DNA of 44,305 nucleotides from Clostridiales bacterium (GTDB lineage Bacteria > Bacillota > Clostridia > Christensenellales > Pumilibacteraceae), in NCBI GenBank assembly GCA_015055625.1, contig SVHU01000022.1:1-44305 (forward strand). The letters are read 5' to 3'. Of this stretch, positions 9,813 through 16,560 are shown piece after piece. A model generated the notes under the pieces. That model was given only the letters and a program-made list of their open reading frames with translations. It did no database searches and was not told the DNA's origin. Each line of letters starts with the position of its first letter. Position 1 is the first letter of the stretch. The position numbers and the translations under genes were made by a program.

Positions 9813-10619
9813 TTATAGAGCTTTTGAAGGTGGGTAACCAAAGTGCTTAGAGTATGTTTTAGAAAAGTTGCACATGTCAACGTAACCGCATTTTTCAGCT
9901 GTTGCAGATACTGTAAAGCCTTGCTTTAGCAATTTATTAGCCTCTTCCATACGTCTAGATATCAGGAATGATATGGGAGTTGTTCCTGTTTCTTCCTTAA
10001 ATATTTTGCTTAGGTATTCTATGGAAAGATGAAGATGTTCGGCAACGTGATTTATTTTAAGGTCGGGATTAGAAAAGTTTGCGTTTATGTTTTCAATTGC
10101 CTTTTCAACGTATATAGAGCTTTGTTTTTTGTTTGGTAAATTTTTAGTGTCCTTGGCGTAATAAAAAAGTGAGTATAAACTGCCTAGCGCCACGTCTTGA
10201 GTGTCGGGAAGCTTAGCAAGAGGCATCAGTTTTCTAAAAATTTCCAGGATATTTTGAGAGTTTTGAGGGTATATAACAGGATTATCTATACTTAGTCCTA
10301 AAGAATTGACTTTTTTTTCAGCATCTTTTCCCGTAAAGTTAAACCAATAGTACGAGTAGGGATCGTCTAAAGACGTGTGGTACGTTAGTTTTGTATTTGA
10401 GGGACAGTAAAATAGCGCTCCCTTGCTTAGAGGGAACGATTTACCGTTCAAAGTCAAAACGCCTTTCCCCTTGATTACGAAATGTAGCATGTGATAGTAC
10501 ATGCAAATTCTTGGCGGAAGGAAAATTCGCTTTCTTTCAAAGCATTGATATCCAAATCCGTCCACGTACAAATCGTCGCCGTTGTATAGTGGGTATGTAC
10601 TTGAAATTAAATCGTCCAT
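9813..10619 (-). CDS. AraC-family transcriptional regulator
   Basis: 268 residues from the ATG at 10619. An ATG-like extension to 10637 is excluded because it overlaps a perfect promoter (TTGAAT-17-TACAAT). The N-terminal half is a cupin-like AraC sensor domain (MLHFVIKGKGVLTLNGKSF, then LFYCPSN). The C-terminal 100 residues hold two helix-turn-helix motifs (INHVAEHLHLSIEYLSKIFK and AEKCGYVDMCNFSKTYSKHF). The mRNA would begin at or one base before the ATG, so it looks leaderless. It is divergent from the GH109-like/kinase pair and upstream of the sialidase-like gene on its own strand, which makes it the probable local sugar-responsive activator. Confidence 0.9.
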   Translation of the reverse strand: MDDLISSTYPLYNGDDLYVDGFGYQCFERKRIFLPPRICMYYHMLHFVIKGKGVLTLNGKSFPLSKGALFYCPSNTKLTYHTSLDDPYSYYWFNFTGKDAEKKVNSLGLSIDNPVIYPQNSQNILEIFRKLMPLAKLPDTQDVALGSLYSLFYYAKDTKNLPNKKQSSIYVEKAIENINANFSNPDLKINHVAEHLHLSIEYLSKIFKEETGTTPISFLISRRMEEANKLLKQGFTVSATAEKCGYVDMCNFSKTYSKHFGYPPSKAL

Positions 10620-10625
10620 AAAAAT

Positions 10626-10654
10626 ATTGTAGCACACATGCGATAAAAATTCAA
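10626..10654 (-). promoter_or_regulatory. Sigma-A promoter of the araC-type gene, directly abutting its ATG
   Basis: On the minus strand TTGAAT (10654-10649), a 17-bp spacer and TACAAT (10631-10626) preceded by TGC form an extended -10. Only six bases separate the -10 from the ATG at 10619, and no ribosome site fits in between. Confidence 0.82.
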
Positions 10655-10680
10655 CTCAATTAACGTTTTTTTTGAAAGAT

Positions 10681-10723
10681 AGATTAAAAAAATACAAGTT
10701 AAGATTAACAAAATAATAACGAA
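10681..10723 (+). promoter_or_regulatory. Probable AraC-type activator site, copy B
   Basis: The stretch matches 22373-22414 upstream of the GH2 gene over about 42 bases, with one single-base gap. The shared core is TTAAAAAAA-Y-ACAAGTT, then GAT, then an A-rich run and ATAACG. ACAAGTT starts 46 bases before a TATAAT (10740-10745) here and also 46 bases before the TATAAT in the other copy. Confidence 0.55.
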
Positions 10724-10776
10724 TGTGTTAAAATGGGTTTATAATTAAAGTAATTCCACAATACGGAGGAAAAAGT

Positions 10777-11949
10777 ATGTCAAAAATTTTCAAGATGGGC
10801 ATTATAGGGCTTGGATGTAGAGGTTATAGCATTTGCAAAGACGTGCTTGTAAAGATGCCTCAAAACGTTAAAGTCGTTGCTCTTTGCGATAAGTATGAGG
10901 ATAGAATAGAAAAAGCCAGAGAGCTTTTGGATGACAAAAACGTTTACACTTCTACTGATTATAAAAAGCTTCTTAAAGAGGCGGACGTTGACTGCGTTTA
11001 TATTTCGTGCGACTGGGAAATGCACGCGCCTATTGCGATTGAAGCAATGAAGCAAGGCGTTGCGGTTGCTTGCGAGGTGGGCGGTGCGTATACTTTGCAA
11101 GAGTGTTTCGATCTCGTTTCTACGTACGAGCAAACCAAAACTCCAATTATGTTTATGGAGAACTGCTGTTTTGATAAGATTGAAACTACGGTAGAAAATA
11201 TGGTTAAAGACGGCTTGTTTGGCGAGATCGTATACTGTTCGGGCGCGTATGGACACGATTTAAGAGAAGAGGTTACTAACGGCACGGCAAACCGCCATTA
11301 CAGAGAACGCAATTATATGCAAAGATGTTGTGAAAATTATCCCACTCACGAGCTTGGCCCCATCGCTAAGATTTTGGGAATAAACAAAGGAAACAGAATG
11401 GTAAGCTTGTTTTCGGTTGCGTCAAAAAGCGCGGGAATGGATGAGTATATCCGCCAAGGCAAAAAGGCTGATGCACACTTGAAAGTAGGCGATTTTAAGC
11501 AGGGCGACGTTGTTATAACCAACATTACTTGTGAAAACGGCGAACTTATTACGCTAAAGCTGGACACTTCGCTTCCCCGTTCTTACCACCGCGAGTTTGC
11601 GGTTGCAGGAACTAAGGGTAGATATACCGCTTTGTTCAACGAGGTTTTCCTCGATGGTGATAACGAGTGGAAAAAAAGCAAGCCTTTGTCCGATTATCCT
11701 CAATACGTTCCCGACTTTTGGAGTCCAGAAGAGGAAAAACGCATTAAAGATAGCGGACACGGCGGAATGGATTGCATAGAGTTTGAAGTGTTCTTCAAAG
11801 TTCTCAGAGAAGGCGCAGAAATGCCTGTTGACGTGTACGATATGGCTAGCTGGATGAGCATAACACCGCTTTCGGAAGAGTCTATAAGAGAAGGAAAGCT
11901 TGTGCAGATTCCCGATTTTACAAACGGAAAATACAAAACGAGAGGATAG
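10777..11949 (+). CDS. Gfo/Idh/MocA-family protein, GH109-like (possible alpha-N-acetylgalactosaminidase)
   Basis: 390 residues, with GGAGG 7 bases before ATG. The N-terminus is a Rossmann fold (MGIIGLGCRGYS). The usual EKP motif of Gfo/Idh/MocA dehydrogenases reads EVGGA here. The segments MENCCF, DGLFGEIVYCSGAYGHDLR and NYPTHELGPIAKILGINKG resemble GH109 NAD-dependent glycosidases as I remember them; His191 in PTHELGP would match the proposed catalytic His of that family. There is no signal peptide, unlike many GH109 enzymes. The stop is 6 bases before a NahK-like kinase, which supports release and then phosphorylation of GalNAc or a related sugar. An ordinary sugar dehydrogenase remains possible. 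Confidence 0.75.
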   Translation: MSKIFKMGIIGLGCRGYSICKDVLVKMPQNVKVVALCDKYEDRIEKARELLDDKNVYTSTDYKKLLKEADVDCVYISCDWEMHAPIAIEAMKQGVAVACEVGGAYTLQECFDLVSTYEQTKTPIMFMENCCFDKIETTVENMVKDGLFGEIVYCSGAYGHDLREEVTNGTANRHYRERNYMQRCCENYPTHELGPIAKILGINKGNRMVSLFSVASKSAGMDEYIRQGKKADAHLKVGDFKQGDVVITNITCENGELITLKLDTSLPRSYHREFAVAGTKGRYTALFNEVFLDGDNEWKKSKPLSDYPQYVPDFWSPEEEKRIKDSGHGGMDCIEFEVFFKVLREGAEMPVDVYDMASWMSITPLSEESIREGKLVQIPDFTNGKYKTRG

Positions 11950-11955
11950 AAAAAA

Positions 11956-13005
11956 ATGGAACTTATACAAATAGCTGAAAAGTTTAACTTGTCAGGAAAG
12001 GTTCTCAGTGTAGAGCCGTATGGCGAGGGGCATATAAACAGAACATACCTTGTTACTACTGATAAGCAACGTTACATTATGCAAAAGATAAACACTACGC
12101 TTTTTACCAACGTTGAAGCGCTTATGAATAACATTGTTGCAGTTACCGAGTTTATTAAAAACAAGACGGAAAACGAGGGTAAGGACTCTTCGCGCTGTAC
12201 TCTTATTGTAATTTCTACAAAGGATAACAAGAAGTATTTTACAAACGAGGACGGCTCGTACAGAACGTATGAGTTTATCGAGGGCGCGCAGGCGTACCAG
12301 AGCGCAACCGCCGAGCTTTTCAAACAAAGCGGAGTAGCTTTCGGTAAGTTTGCAAACGATCTTTCTGAGTTTGACGCGAGCGTGCTTTTCGAGGTTTTAC
12401 CTTCCTTCCACGATACTACCGTAAGATATCAAAATTTCCTTAACGCTATAAAAAACAACAAGTCGGGTAGGGCTAATAAAGTACAAGCGGAAATCGAGTT
12501 TGTAAAGAGCAGAGAAAAGTATTGCGGTATTTTAGTAAACGCTATTAAAAATGGTGAAATTCCCTTGCGAGTTACACATAACGATACTAAGCTTAATAAC
12601 GTTATGCTTGATAATATTACGGGTGAGCCTGTTGCGGTTATTGATCTTGACACCGTTATGCCCGGTTCGGTTTGCTATGACTTTGGCGATTCTATAAGAT
12701 TTGGTTGCAATACAGGTAAGGAAGATGATGAGAACTTAGATAACGTAACTTTCTCTAAAGCGCTTTACGATAGCTATTACGAGGGCTACGTTAGCGCGTT
12801 CCCATCCATTACCGATAGAGAAAAAGAGCTTCTTCCGTACGGCGCGCTTCTTATGACTTTTGAGTGCGGAATGAGATTTTTAACAGACTATCTCGATGGC
12901 GATACATATTTTAGAACCACGCGAGAAAATCACAATTTAGACCGTTGTCATACTCAGTTTAAGCTTGTTGAGGAAATGGAAAAAATCTTTAATTTTAAGG
13001 CGTAA
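11956..13005 (+). CDS. NahK-like N-acetylhexosamine 1-kinase (APH fold)
   Basis: 349 residues in an aminoglycoside-phosphotransferase/choline-kinase fold. The nucleotide loop region reads EPYGEGHINRTYLV. The catalytic loop VTHNDTKLNNVMLD (about residues 205-218) carries the HxDxxxxN signature, and VIDLDTVMPG supplies the metal-binding Asp. Length and motifs match bifidobacterial-type NahK, which makes GlcNAc/GalNAc-1-phosphate from ATP. It follows the GH109-like gene after 6 bases with a GAGG-type site, so they form one transcript. I infer it traps the hexosamine that the upstream enzymes release. An unrelated small-molecule kinase with the same fold is the main alternative. Confidence 0.75.
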   Translation: MELIQIAEKFNLSGKVLSVEPYGEGHINRTYLVTTDKQRYIMQKINTTLFTNVEALMNNIVAVTEFIKNKTENEGKDSSRCTLIVISTKDNKKYFTNEDGSYRTYEFIEGAQAYQSATAELFKQSGVAFGKFANDLSEFDASVLFEVLPSFHDTTVRYQNFLNAIKNNKSGRANKVQAEIEFVKSREKYCGILVNAIKNGEIPLRVTHNDTKLNNVMLDNITGEPVAVIDLDTVMPGSVCYDFGDSIRFGCNTGKEDDENLDNVTFSKALYDSYYEGYVSAFPSITDREKELLPYGALLMTFECGMRFLTDYLDGDTYFRTTRENHNLDRCHTQFKLVEEMEKIFNFKA

Positions 13006-13013
13006 TAATAAAC

Positions 13014-13049
13014 ACCGTGTTGGATATAATTTGTCCAATGCGGTTTTTT
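13014..13049 (+). terminator. Terminator after the kinase gene
   Basis: The arms ACCGTGTTGGA and TCCAATGCGGT (11 pairs, two G-T) are followed by six T. It ends only five bases before the -35 of the next gene. Confidence 0.85.
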
Positions 13050-13053
13050 AGTG

Positions 13054-13082
13054 TTGACAACGCATTAAAAAGAGGGTATAAT
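13054..13082 (+). promoter_or_regulatory. Consensus sigma-A promoter abutting the radical SAM start codon
   Basis: TTGACA (13054-13059), 17 bp, TATAAT (13077-13082): both boxes match the consensus exactly. The ATG at 13089 follows after six bases, which leaves no room for a ribosome site. Confidence 0.9.
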
Positions 13083-13088
13083 AGCTTT

Positions 13089-13943
13089 ATGAAGTGTAAT
13101 ATTTGCCCAAGACAATGTAATATCGATAGAAGCGAATGTGTAGGATTTTGCGGTGCGAATGACAGCGTAGTTGTAGCAAAAAGCATGCTACATTATTTTG
13201 AAGAGCCTGTTATCAGCGGTAAAAACGGAAGTGGTGCTGTGTTCTTTTCGGGGTGTAATTTACGGTGCGCGTTTTGTCAAAATTCCGCAATAAGTAGATA
13301 CGTATCTGGGAAAACCGTACAAAGTAGCGAGCTTGCGGATGTGTTTTTCGACTTAGAAAAACAGGGTGCGCACAATATAAATCTTGTTACTGCTACGCAT
13401 TTTTTAGGCGGTATTATACCCGCGCTTAAGATTTTCAAAGAGAAAAGCAAGCTTCCCATTGTTTATAACTGTGGAGGATACGAAAGCGTAGAAAGCTTAA
13501 AAAAGCTAGAAGGGCTTGTGGACGTGTACTTACCTGATTTTAAGTATTGTGATAATGACTTGGCAAAAAAACTGTCGTCCGCGCCCGACTATAAAGAGGT
13601 TGCTCTAAGCGCGATAGGCGAGATGGTTCGTCAACAGCCTACAAACATGATAGAGGACGGACTTATAAAAAAGGGTGTAATAATTAGGCACTTGGTGCTT
13701 CCCTCATACGTTCAAAACAGCTTGGACGTGGTAACAACCGTAAAGGAGAAATTCCCAACTGCGCTTTTGTCGCTTATGAGTCAGTACACGCCCTCTTTTT
13801 ATAATGGCGAGGATAAAAACCTCAGACGTAAACTTACCACTTTTGAGTATAACAAGGTGCTAAAAGTAGTGGAAGAGCTTGGAATTGAGGGGTTTTGTCA
13901 GTACAGAGAGTCGGCAACAAGCGATTATACTCCCGATTTTTAA
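13089..13943 (+). CDS. Radical SAM protein, PFL-activase-like (COG1313 type)
   Basis: 284 residues from the ATG at 13089. A longer frame from 13017 runs through the promoter and terminator and is rejected. The radical SAM cluster is CNLRCAFC (Cx3Cx2C), preceded by a second Cys-rich N-terminus (CNICPRQCN...CVGFCG). GGYES and a long TIM-barrel-like tail (LLSLMSQYTPSF, EGFCQYRES) fit the family related to pyruvate-formate-lyase activases. The target protein is unknown and no glycyl radical enzyme is near. The transcript looks leaderless (see the promoter entry). Confidence 0.85.
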   Translation: MKCNICPRQCNIDRSECVGFCGANDSVVVAKSMLHYFEEPVISGKNGSGAVFFSGCNLRCAFCQNSAISRYVSGKTVQSSELADVFFDLEKQGAHNINLVTATHFLGGIIPALKIFKEKSKLPIVYNCGGYESVESLKKLEGLVDVYLPDFKYCDNDLAKKLSSAPDYKEVALSAIGEMVRQQPTNMIEDGLIKKGVIIRHLVLPSYVQNSLDVVTTVKEKFPTALLSLMSQYTPSFYNGEDKNLRRKLTTFEYNKVLKVVEELGIEGFCQYRESATSDYTPDF

Positions 13944-13972
13944 CTAAATCTTTACAATTTAATTTAAACCGA

Positions 13973-13998
13973 TTTACAAAAAACTAACCGTTTGTAAA
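13973..13998. promoter_or_regulatory. Inverted repeat over the -35 region of the small charged protein gene
   Basis: Perfect 8-base arms TTTACAAA and TTTGTAAA are separated by 10 bases. A TATAAT lies at 14010-14015, but the 17-bp-upstream hexamer (ACCGTT) is not a -35 and falls in the repeat. This may be an operator for a regulated promoter. Confidence 0.45.
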
Positions 13999-14076
13999 AA
14001 TCTTCAACGTATAATAAAGACGTAACGTAAAGGAAAGAGCGTTATGAAAATTATTTATGATAAGGAGATTAAAACA

Positions 14077-14388
14077 ATGGGGATTAAAAGTTTTTTTAAG
14101 AATGCATTTTCAAGTATGAAGAAGAGCGCAAAGGCTCAGCACGAGGTTGACAAGGCGAATTTTGAGGCGGTAAAGGCAGAATCCAAAGCTAATTTTGAGG
14201 AGAATCGCGGAAGCAAAACTTTTGCAAAGGCAAAGGCGGATGCTAAAAAGAATTGGGACGAAGCGCACATGACGCCTGCTCAGAGAAACGAAAAAATGCA
14301 AAAGGAAAGAGAACAGCAGATTGCTGATGCAAAAAAGAGAACTGAAGAAGCAAATAAACGTATAGAGCAAGCTAAAAACAGTAAATAA
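14077..14388 (+). CDS. Small highly charged alpha-helical protein of unknown function
   Basis: 103 residues from ATG 14077, which has AAGGAG 9 bases upstream. An alternative ATG at 14044 would add 11 residues and has a weaker site. The sequence starts MGIKSFFKNAFSSMKK and is then almost all Lys, Glu, Ala and Asn, with a final run KKRTEEANKRIEQAKNSK that should form a helix or coiled coil. There are no Cys residues, signal peptide or membrane segment. It is a single gene with its own -10 box upstream and a strong terminator. I do not recognise the family. A stress- or envelope-associated helper would be a guess. Confidence 0.7.
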   Translation: MGIKSFFKNAFSSMKKSAKAQHEVDKANFEAVKAESKANFEENRGSKTFAKAKADAKKNWDEAHMTPAQRNEKMQKEREQQIADAKKRTEEANKRIEQAKNSK

Positions 14389-14401
14389 AATATAGCAAAT
14401 A

Positions 14402-14444
14402 AAAAAACAATGCGGTCAAGTAATAACTGACCGTATTGTTTTTT
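14402..14444. terminator. Bidirectional terminator between the small protein gene and mgtE
   Basis: The arms AAAACAATGCGGTCA and TGACCGTATTGTTTT (one G-T pair) are flanked by A7 on the left and T6 on the right. It can end both converging transcripts. Confidence 0.88.
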
Positions 14445-14547
14445 AGTGTAAGGTTTAAGTCTGTATTTATGCTTTTGAGCATGAAATGGTTTTAGTCGCG
14501 TTATAAGCGTTTTGTTATGTTTAATGTAGTACGTATGCGTGGTTTTG

Positions 14548-16203
14548 TTACAAAATTATTATAACAAGCGCACAATATACAAGCAATGATACAACGTCGA
14601 CTATGGTTGTAATAAATGGAGAAGCTACAACTGCAGGGTCCAGACGGCACACTTTTGCAAGAATGGGAAGGATACAACCTACAAGCTTTGCGATAACCAC
14701 GGTTGCAGTAAGCGCCAGGGCAACAACGAGCGAGGTTATAACGTCATAATCGTTTCCGAAAACCAGATTGTCGATAAGTAATAGCTTGCCAAAGCATGCA
14801 ACGCCAAGCACGATGCCCAGCATAAGTGAAACTCGCAGTTCTTTCCAAATAACTTTAAGAACGTCCTTTGCTTCAAGCTCTCCTAAAGCTAACGAGCGGG
14901 TAACAGTAACTGCTGCCTGAGAGCCCGAGTTTCCGCCTGTTCCCATAATCATAGGCACGCACGCAACTAAAAGCCCGGATAGAGCGGCTTCGTAAGAGTT
15001 GAGGATAAGACCTGTAAAGGTTGCGGAAAGCATCAGGATAAGAAGCCAGGGCAGACGGTTTTTGAAGATTGCAAACACGTTAGTTTTAAGGTACGGCTTG
15101 TCAGAGGGCGTCATTGCCGCCATCTTTTCGATATCTTCCGTGCTTTCTTCTTTAATGACTTCGATAGCGTCGTCGACGGTAACTATTCCCAAAAGTCGCA
15201 TTTCTCTGTCAACAATGGGGAGTGCCAAAAATCCGTAGTCGGAGATTTTGTTAGCAACCTCTTCTTTGTCGTCTTCGGTATAAGCGTATATTACGTTTTC
15301 GGTCATAATATCCTTAATCTTTACCGTTTTGTGGGCAATCATAAGGTCTTTTGCAGACACCAAACCTATAAGCTTGTTTGCTCTGTCTTTTACGTAAAGC
15401 GTATAAATAGTTTCCTTGTCGATAGCGGTTTTTCTTATGCGCTCAAAGGCTTCTTCTACCGTCATTTCGGGATGGAGCGAAGCGTATTCGATTGTCATAA
15501 TGCTTCCAGCGCTGTCTTTTGGATATTTCAGGATATCGTTAATATGGTTGCGAGTTTCTTTGTCGGAGAGCGCGAGCAATCTTTTTACAACGTTTGCAGG
15601 CATTTCTTCAACAAGATCTACCGTGTCATCTAAGAACAACTCGTTTAACACCGCTTTAACTTCTCTGTCGTTCAATTTTTTAAGAAGTTTTTCTTTCGTG
15701 TCGTTTTCCATAAACACGAAAGTTTCCGCTGCTAAGTCTTTAGGCAAAATTCTAAAGAGAATTACGAGCATATCTTCGTCCATCTCGTCGAAAATTACAG
15801 CTAAATCAGCCTCGTTCATTTGTGAGAGCAAGGGTTTTAGAACGGCGAAGTTTTTGTCAATGAGAAGCTGTGCGATTTCCTCGGTTTGGGCAATACGTAC
15901 TGCTATTTTTTGTGGCATATCCTCAATAATTTCCACCGTATCGTCGATAGAAATTTCTTCCATGACATCTTCAAGTTCGTCGTCGTGCATTCCGTTAAGA
16001 ATGGTTTCTTGAAGCTCGGAAGAAAGAAGCACGAGGACTTCCGCCATAATCTCGCTATCAAGCGCACGCGAAAAGGGGACGATGTGTTCCTCGTCCATTT
16101 CGCCGATTATTCCCGCAATCTCTTCGGCGCTTTTTTTCGCAACAAAATCAGCAGAGGCTTCGTAGTTGCCCTCTGCAAGTAAATCCAATAATTCTTTTTC
16201 CAT
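14548..16203 (-). CDS. mgtE: Magnesium transporter MgtE
   Basis: 551 residues, longer than the usual 450 or so. The N-terminal superhelical MgtE_N region appears doubled: about residues 10-115 resemble 115-230, each ending in a DDTVxxxEDMP-like segment. Two CBS domains follow at about 240-365, then five membrane segments. GTGGNSGSQ near residue 420 and DPAVVASPFITT near residue 521 are the hallmark filter and pore segments of MgtE channels. It imports Mg2+ across the cell membrane and is gated by the CBS/N domains. The ribosome site is weak (AAAGAG) and lies in a hairpin, and a 22-codon ORF precedes it, so control in the leader is likely. Confidence 0.92.
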   Translation of the reverse strand: MEKELLDLLAEGNYEASADFVAKKSAEEIAGIIGEMDEEHIVPFSRALDSEIMAEVLVLLSSELQETILNGMHDDELEDVMEEISIDDTVEIIEDMPQKIAVRIAQTEEIAQLLIDKNFAVLKPLLSQMNEADLAVIFDEMDEDMLVILFRILPKDLAAETFVFMENDTKEKLLKKLNDREVKAVLNELFLDDTVDLVEEMPANVVKRLLALSDKETRNHINDILKYPKDSAGSIMTIEYASLHPEMTVEEAFERIRKTAIDKETIYTLYVKDRANKLIGLVSAKDLMIAHKTVKIKDIMTENVIYAYTEDDKEEVANKISDYGFLALPIVDREMRLLGIVTVDDAIEVIKEESTEDIEKMAAMTPSDKPYLKTNVFAIFKNRLPWLLILMLSATFTGLILNSYEAALSGLLVACVPMIMGTGGNSGSQAAVTVTRSLALGELEAKDVLKVIWKELRVSLMLGIVLGVACFGKLLLIDNLVFGNDYDVITSLVVALALTATVVIAKLVGCILPILAKVCRLDPAVVASPFITTIVDVVSLLVYCALVIIIL

Positions 16204-16205
16204 AA

Positions 16206-16233
16206 TCTCTTTTTGTCATTTTGAGTAAAGAGA
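16206..16233 (-). promoter_or_regulatory. Hairpin sequestering the mgtE ribosome site
   Basis: On the minus strand TCTCTTT (16233-16227) pairs perfectly with AAAGAGA (16212-16206), with a 14-base loop. The right arm contains the only purine-rich stretch ahead of the mgtE ATG at 16203. Confidence 0.55.
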
Positions 16234-16255
16234 GCGTAAAAAACTTATGGGAAAA

Positions 16256-16324
16256 TTATAAAAGGCGCATAGCCATTTTACAACTTCGCCCTAAAGGGTC
16301 TACGCTTATACTTCTATCTTCCAT
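16256..16324 (-). CDS. 22-codon leader peptide ORF upstream of mgtE
   Basis: Starts MEDRSISVDPLGRS and ends RLL-stop. AAGGAGG lies 7 bases before the ATG, which is better than the site of mgtE itself. The promoter is about 27 bases upstream, so this is the first ORF on the mgtE transcript, 52 bases before mgtE. Its ribosome site and last codons form the two arms of a closing stem (AGGCGCA 16334-16328 with TGCGCCT 16269-16263). I know of no database entry for it. It may be a translated sensor ORF or part of a riboswitch-like fold. Confidence 0.55.
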   Translation of the reverse strand: MEDRSISVDPLGRSCKMAMRLL

Positions 16325-16334
16325 GACTGCGCCT
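16263..16334 (-). ncRNA. Structured mgtE leader RNA
   Basis: Seven perfect pairs (AGGCGCA/TGCGCCT) enclose a 58-base loop with an inner CCCT-TT-AGGG hairpin. A weak T-rich tail follows (TTTATAATTTT). I do not see the GGTGAGGCTCC and CTGCTGCC cores of the M-box Mg2+ riboswitch as I recall them. The class is unassigned. Confidence 0.5.
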
Positions 16335-16357
16335 CCTTATGATAAAATTCTATCCTC

Positions 16358-16386
16358 ATTATATACGTAAATTGGCGCTTTGTCAA
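16358..16386 (-). promoter_or_regulatory. Sigma-A promoter of the mgtE leader
   Basis: On the minus strand TTGACA (16386-16381), 17 bp, TATAAT (16363-16358). Transcription should start near 16351, which gives a leader of about 150 bases before mgtE. Confidence 0.88.
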
Positions 16387-16485
16387 TACTTATAAAGCCC
16401 GATTTCGAGAAATTTTACAATTTTTTTCGCAAAATATATCGAACGAAATAATAGTAAAAAAGTTACATAAACTTTTTAAATACTA

Positions 16486-16514
16486 TTGAAAAACTAAAGA
16501 ATGTGTGCTATAAT
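16486..16514 (+). promoter_or_regulatory. Sigma-A promoter of the SNF2 helicase gene
   Basis: TTGAAA (16486-16491), 17 bp, TATAAT (16509-16514) with an extended TGC. It is divergent from the mgtE promoter. The 16387-16485 stretch between the two is AT-rich, with nothing else that I can name. Confidence 0.85.
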
Positions 16515-16560
16515 AAAAGTTCATTAAAATTTTTAGCGCAACAGAAAGGAGAAGAGCACA

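Noticed and set aside
13017-13088. Longer start of the radical SAM protein
   Set aside because: The extension codes through a terminator stem and a perfect promoter.
16201-16386. M-box Mg2+ riboswitch upstream of mgtE
   Set aside because: The conserved M-box cores I know are not found and the leader is too short; a covariance search could overturn this.
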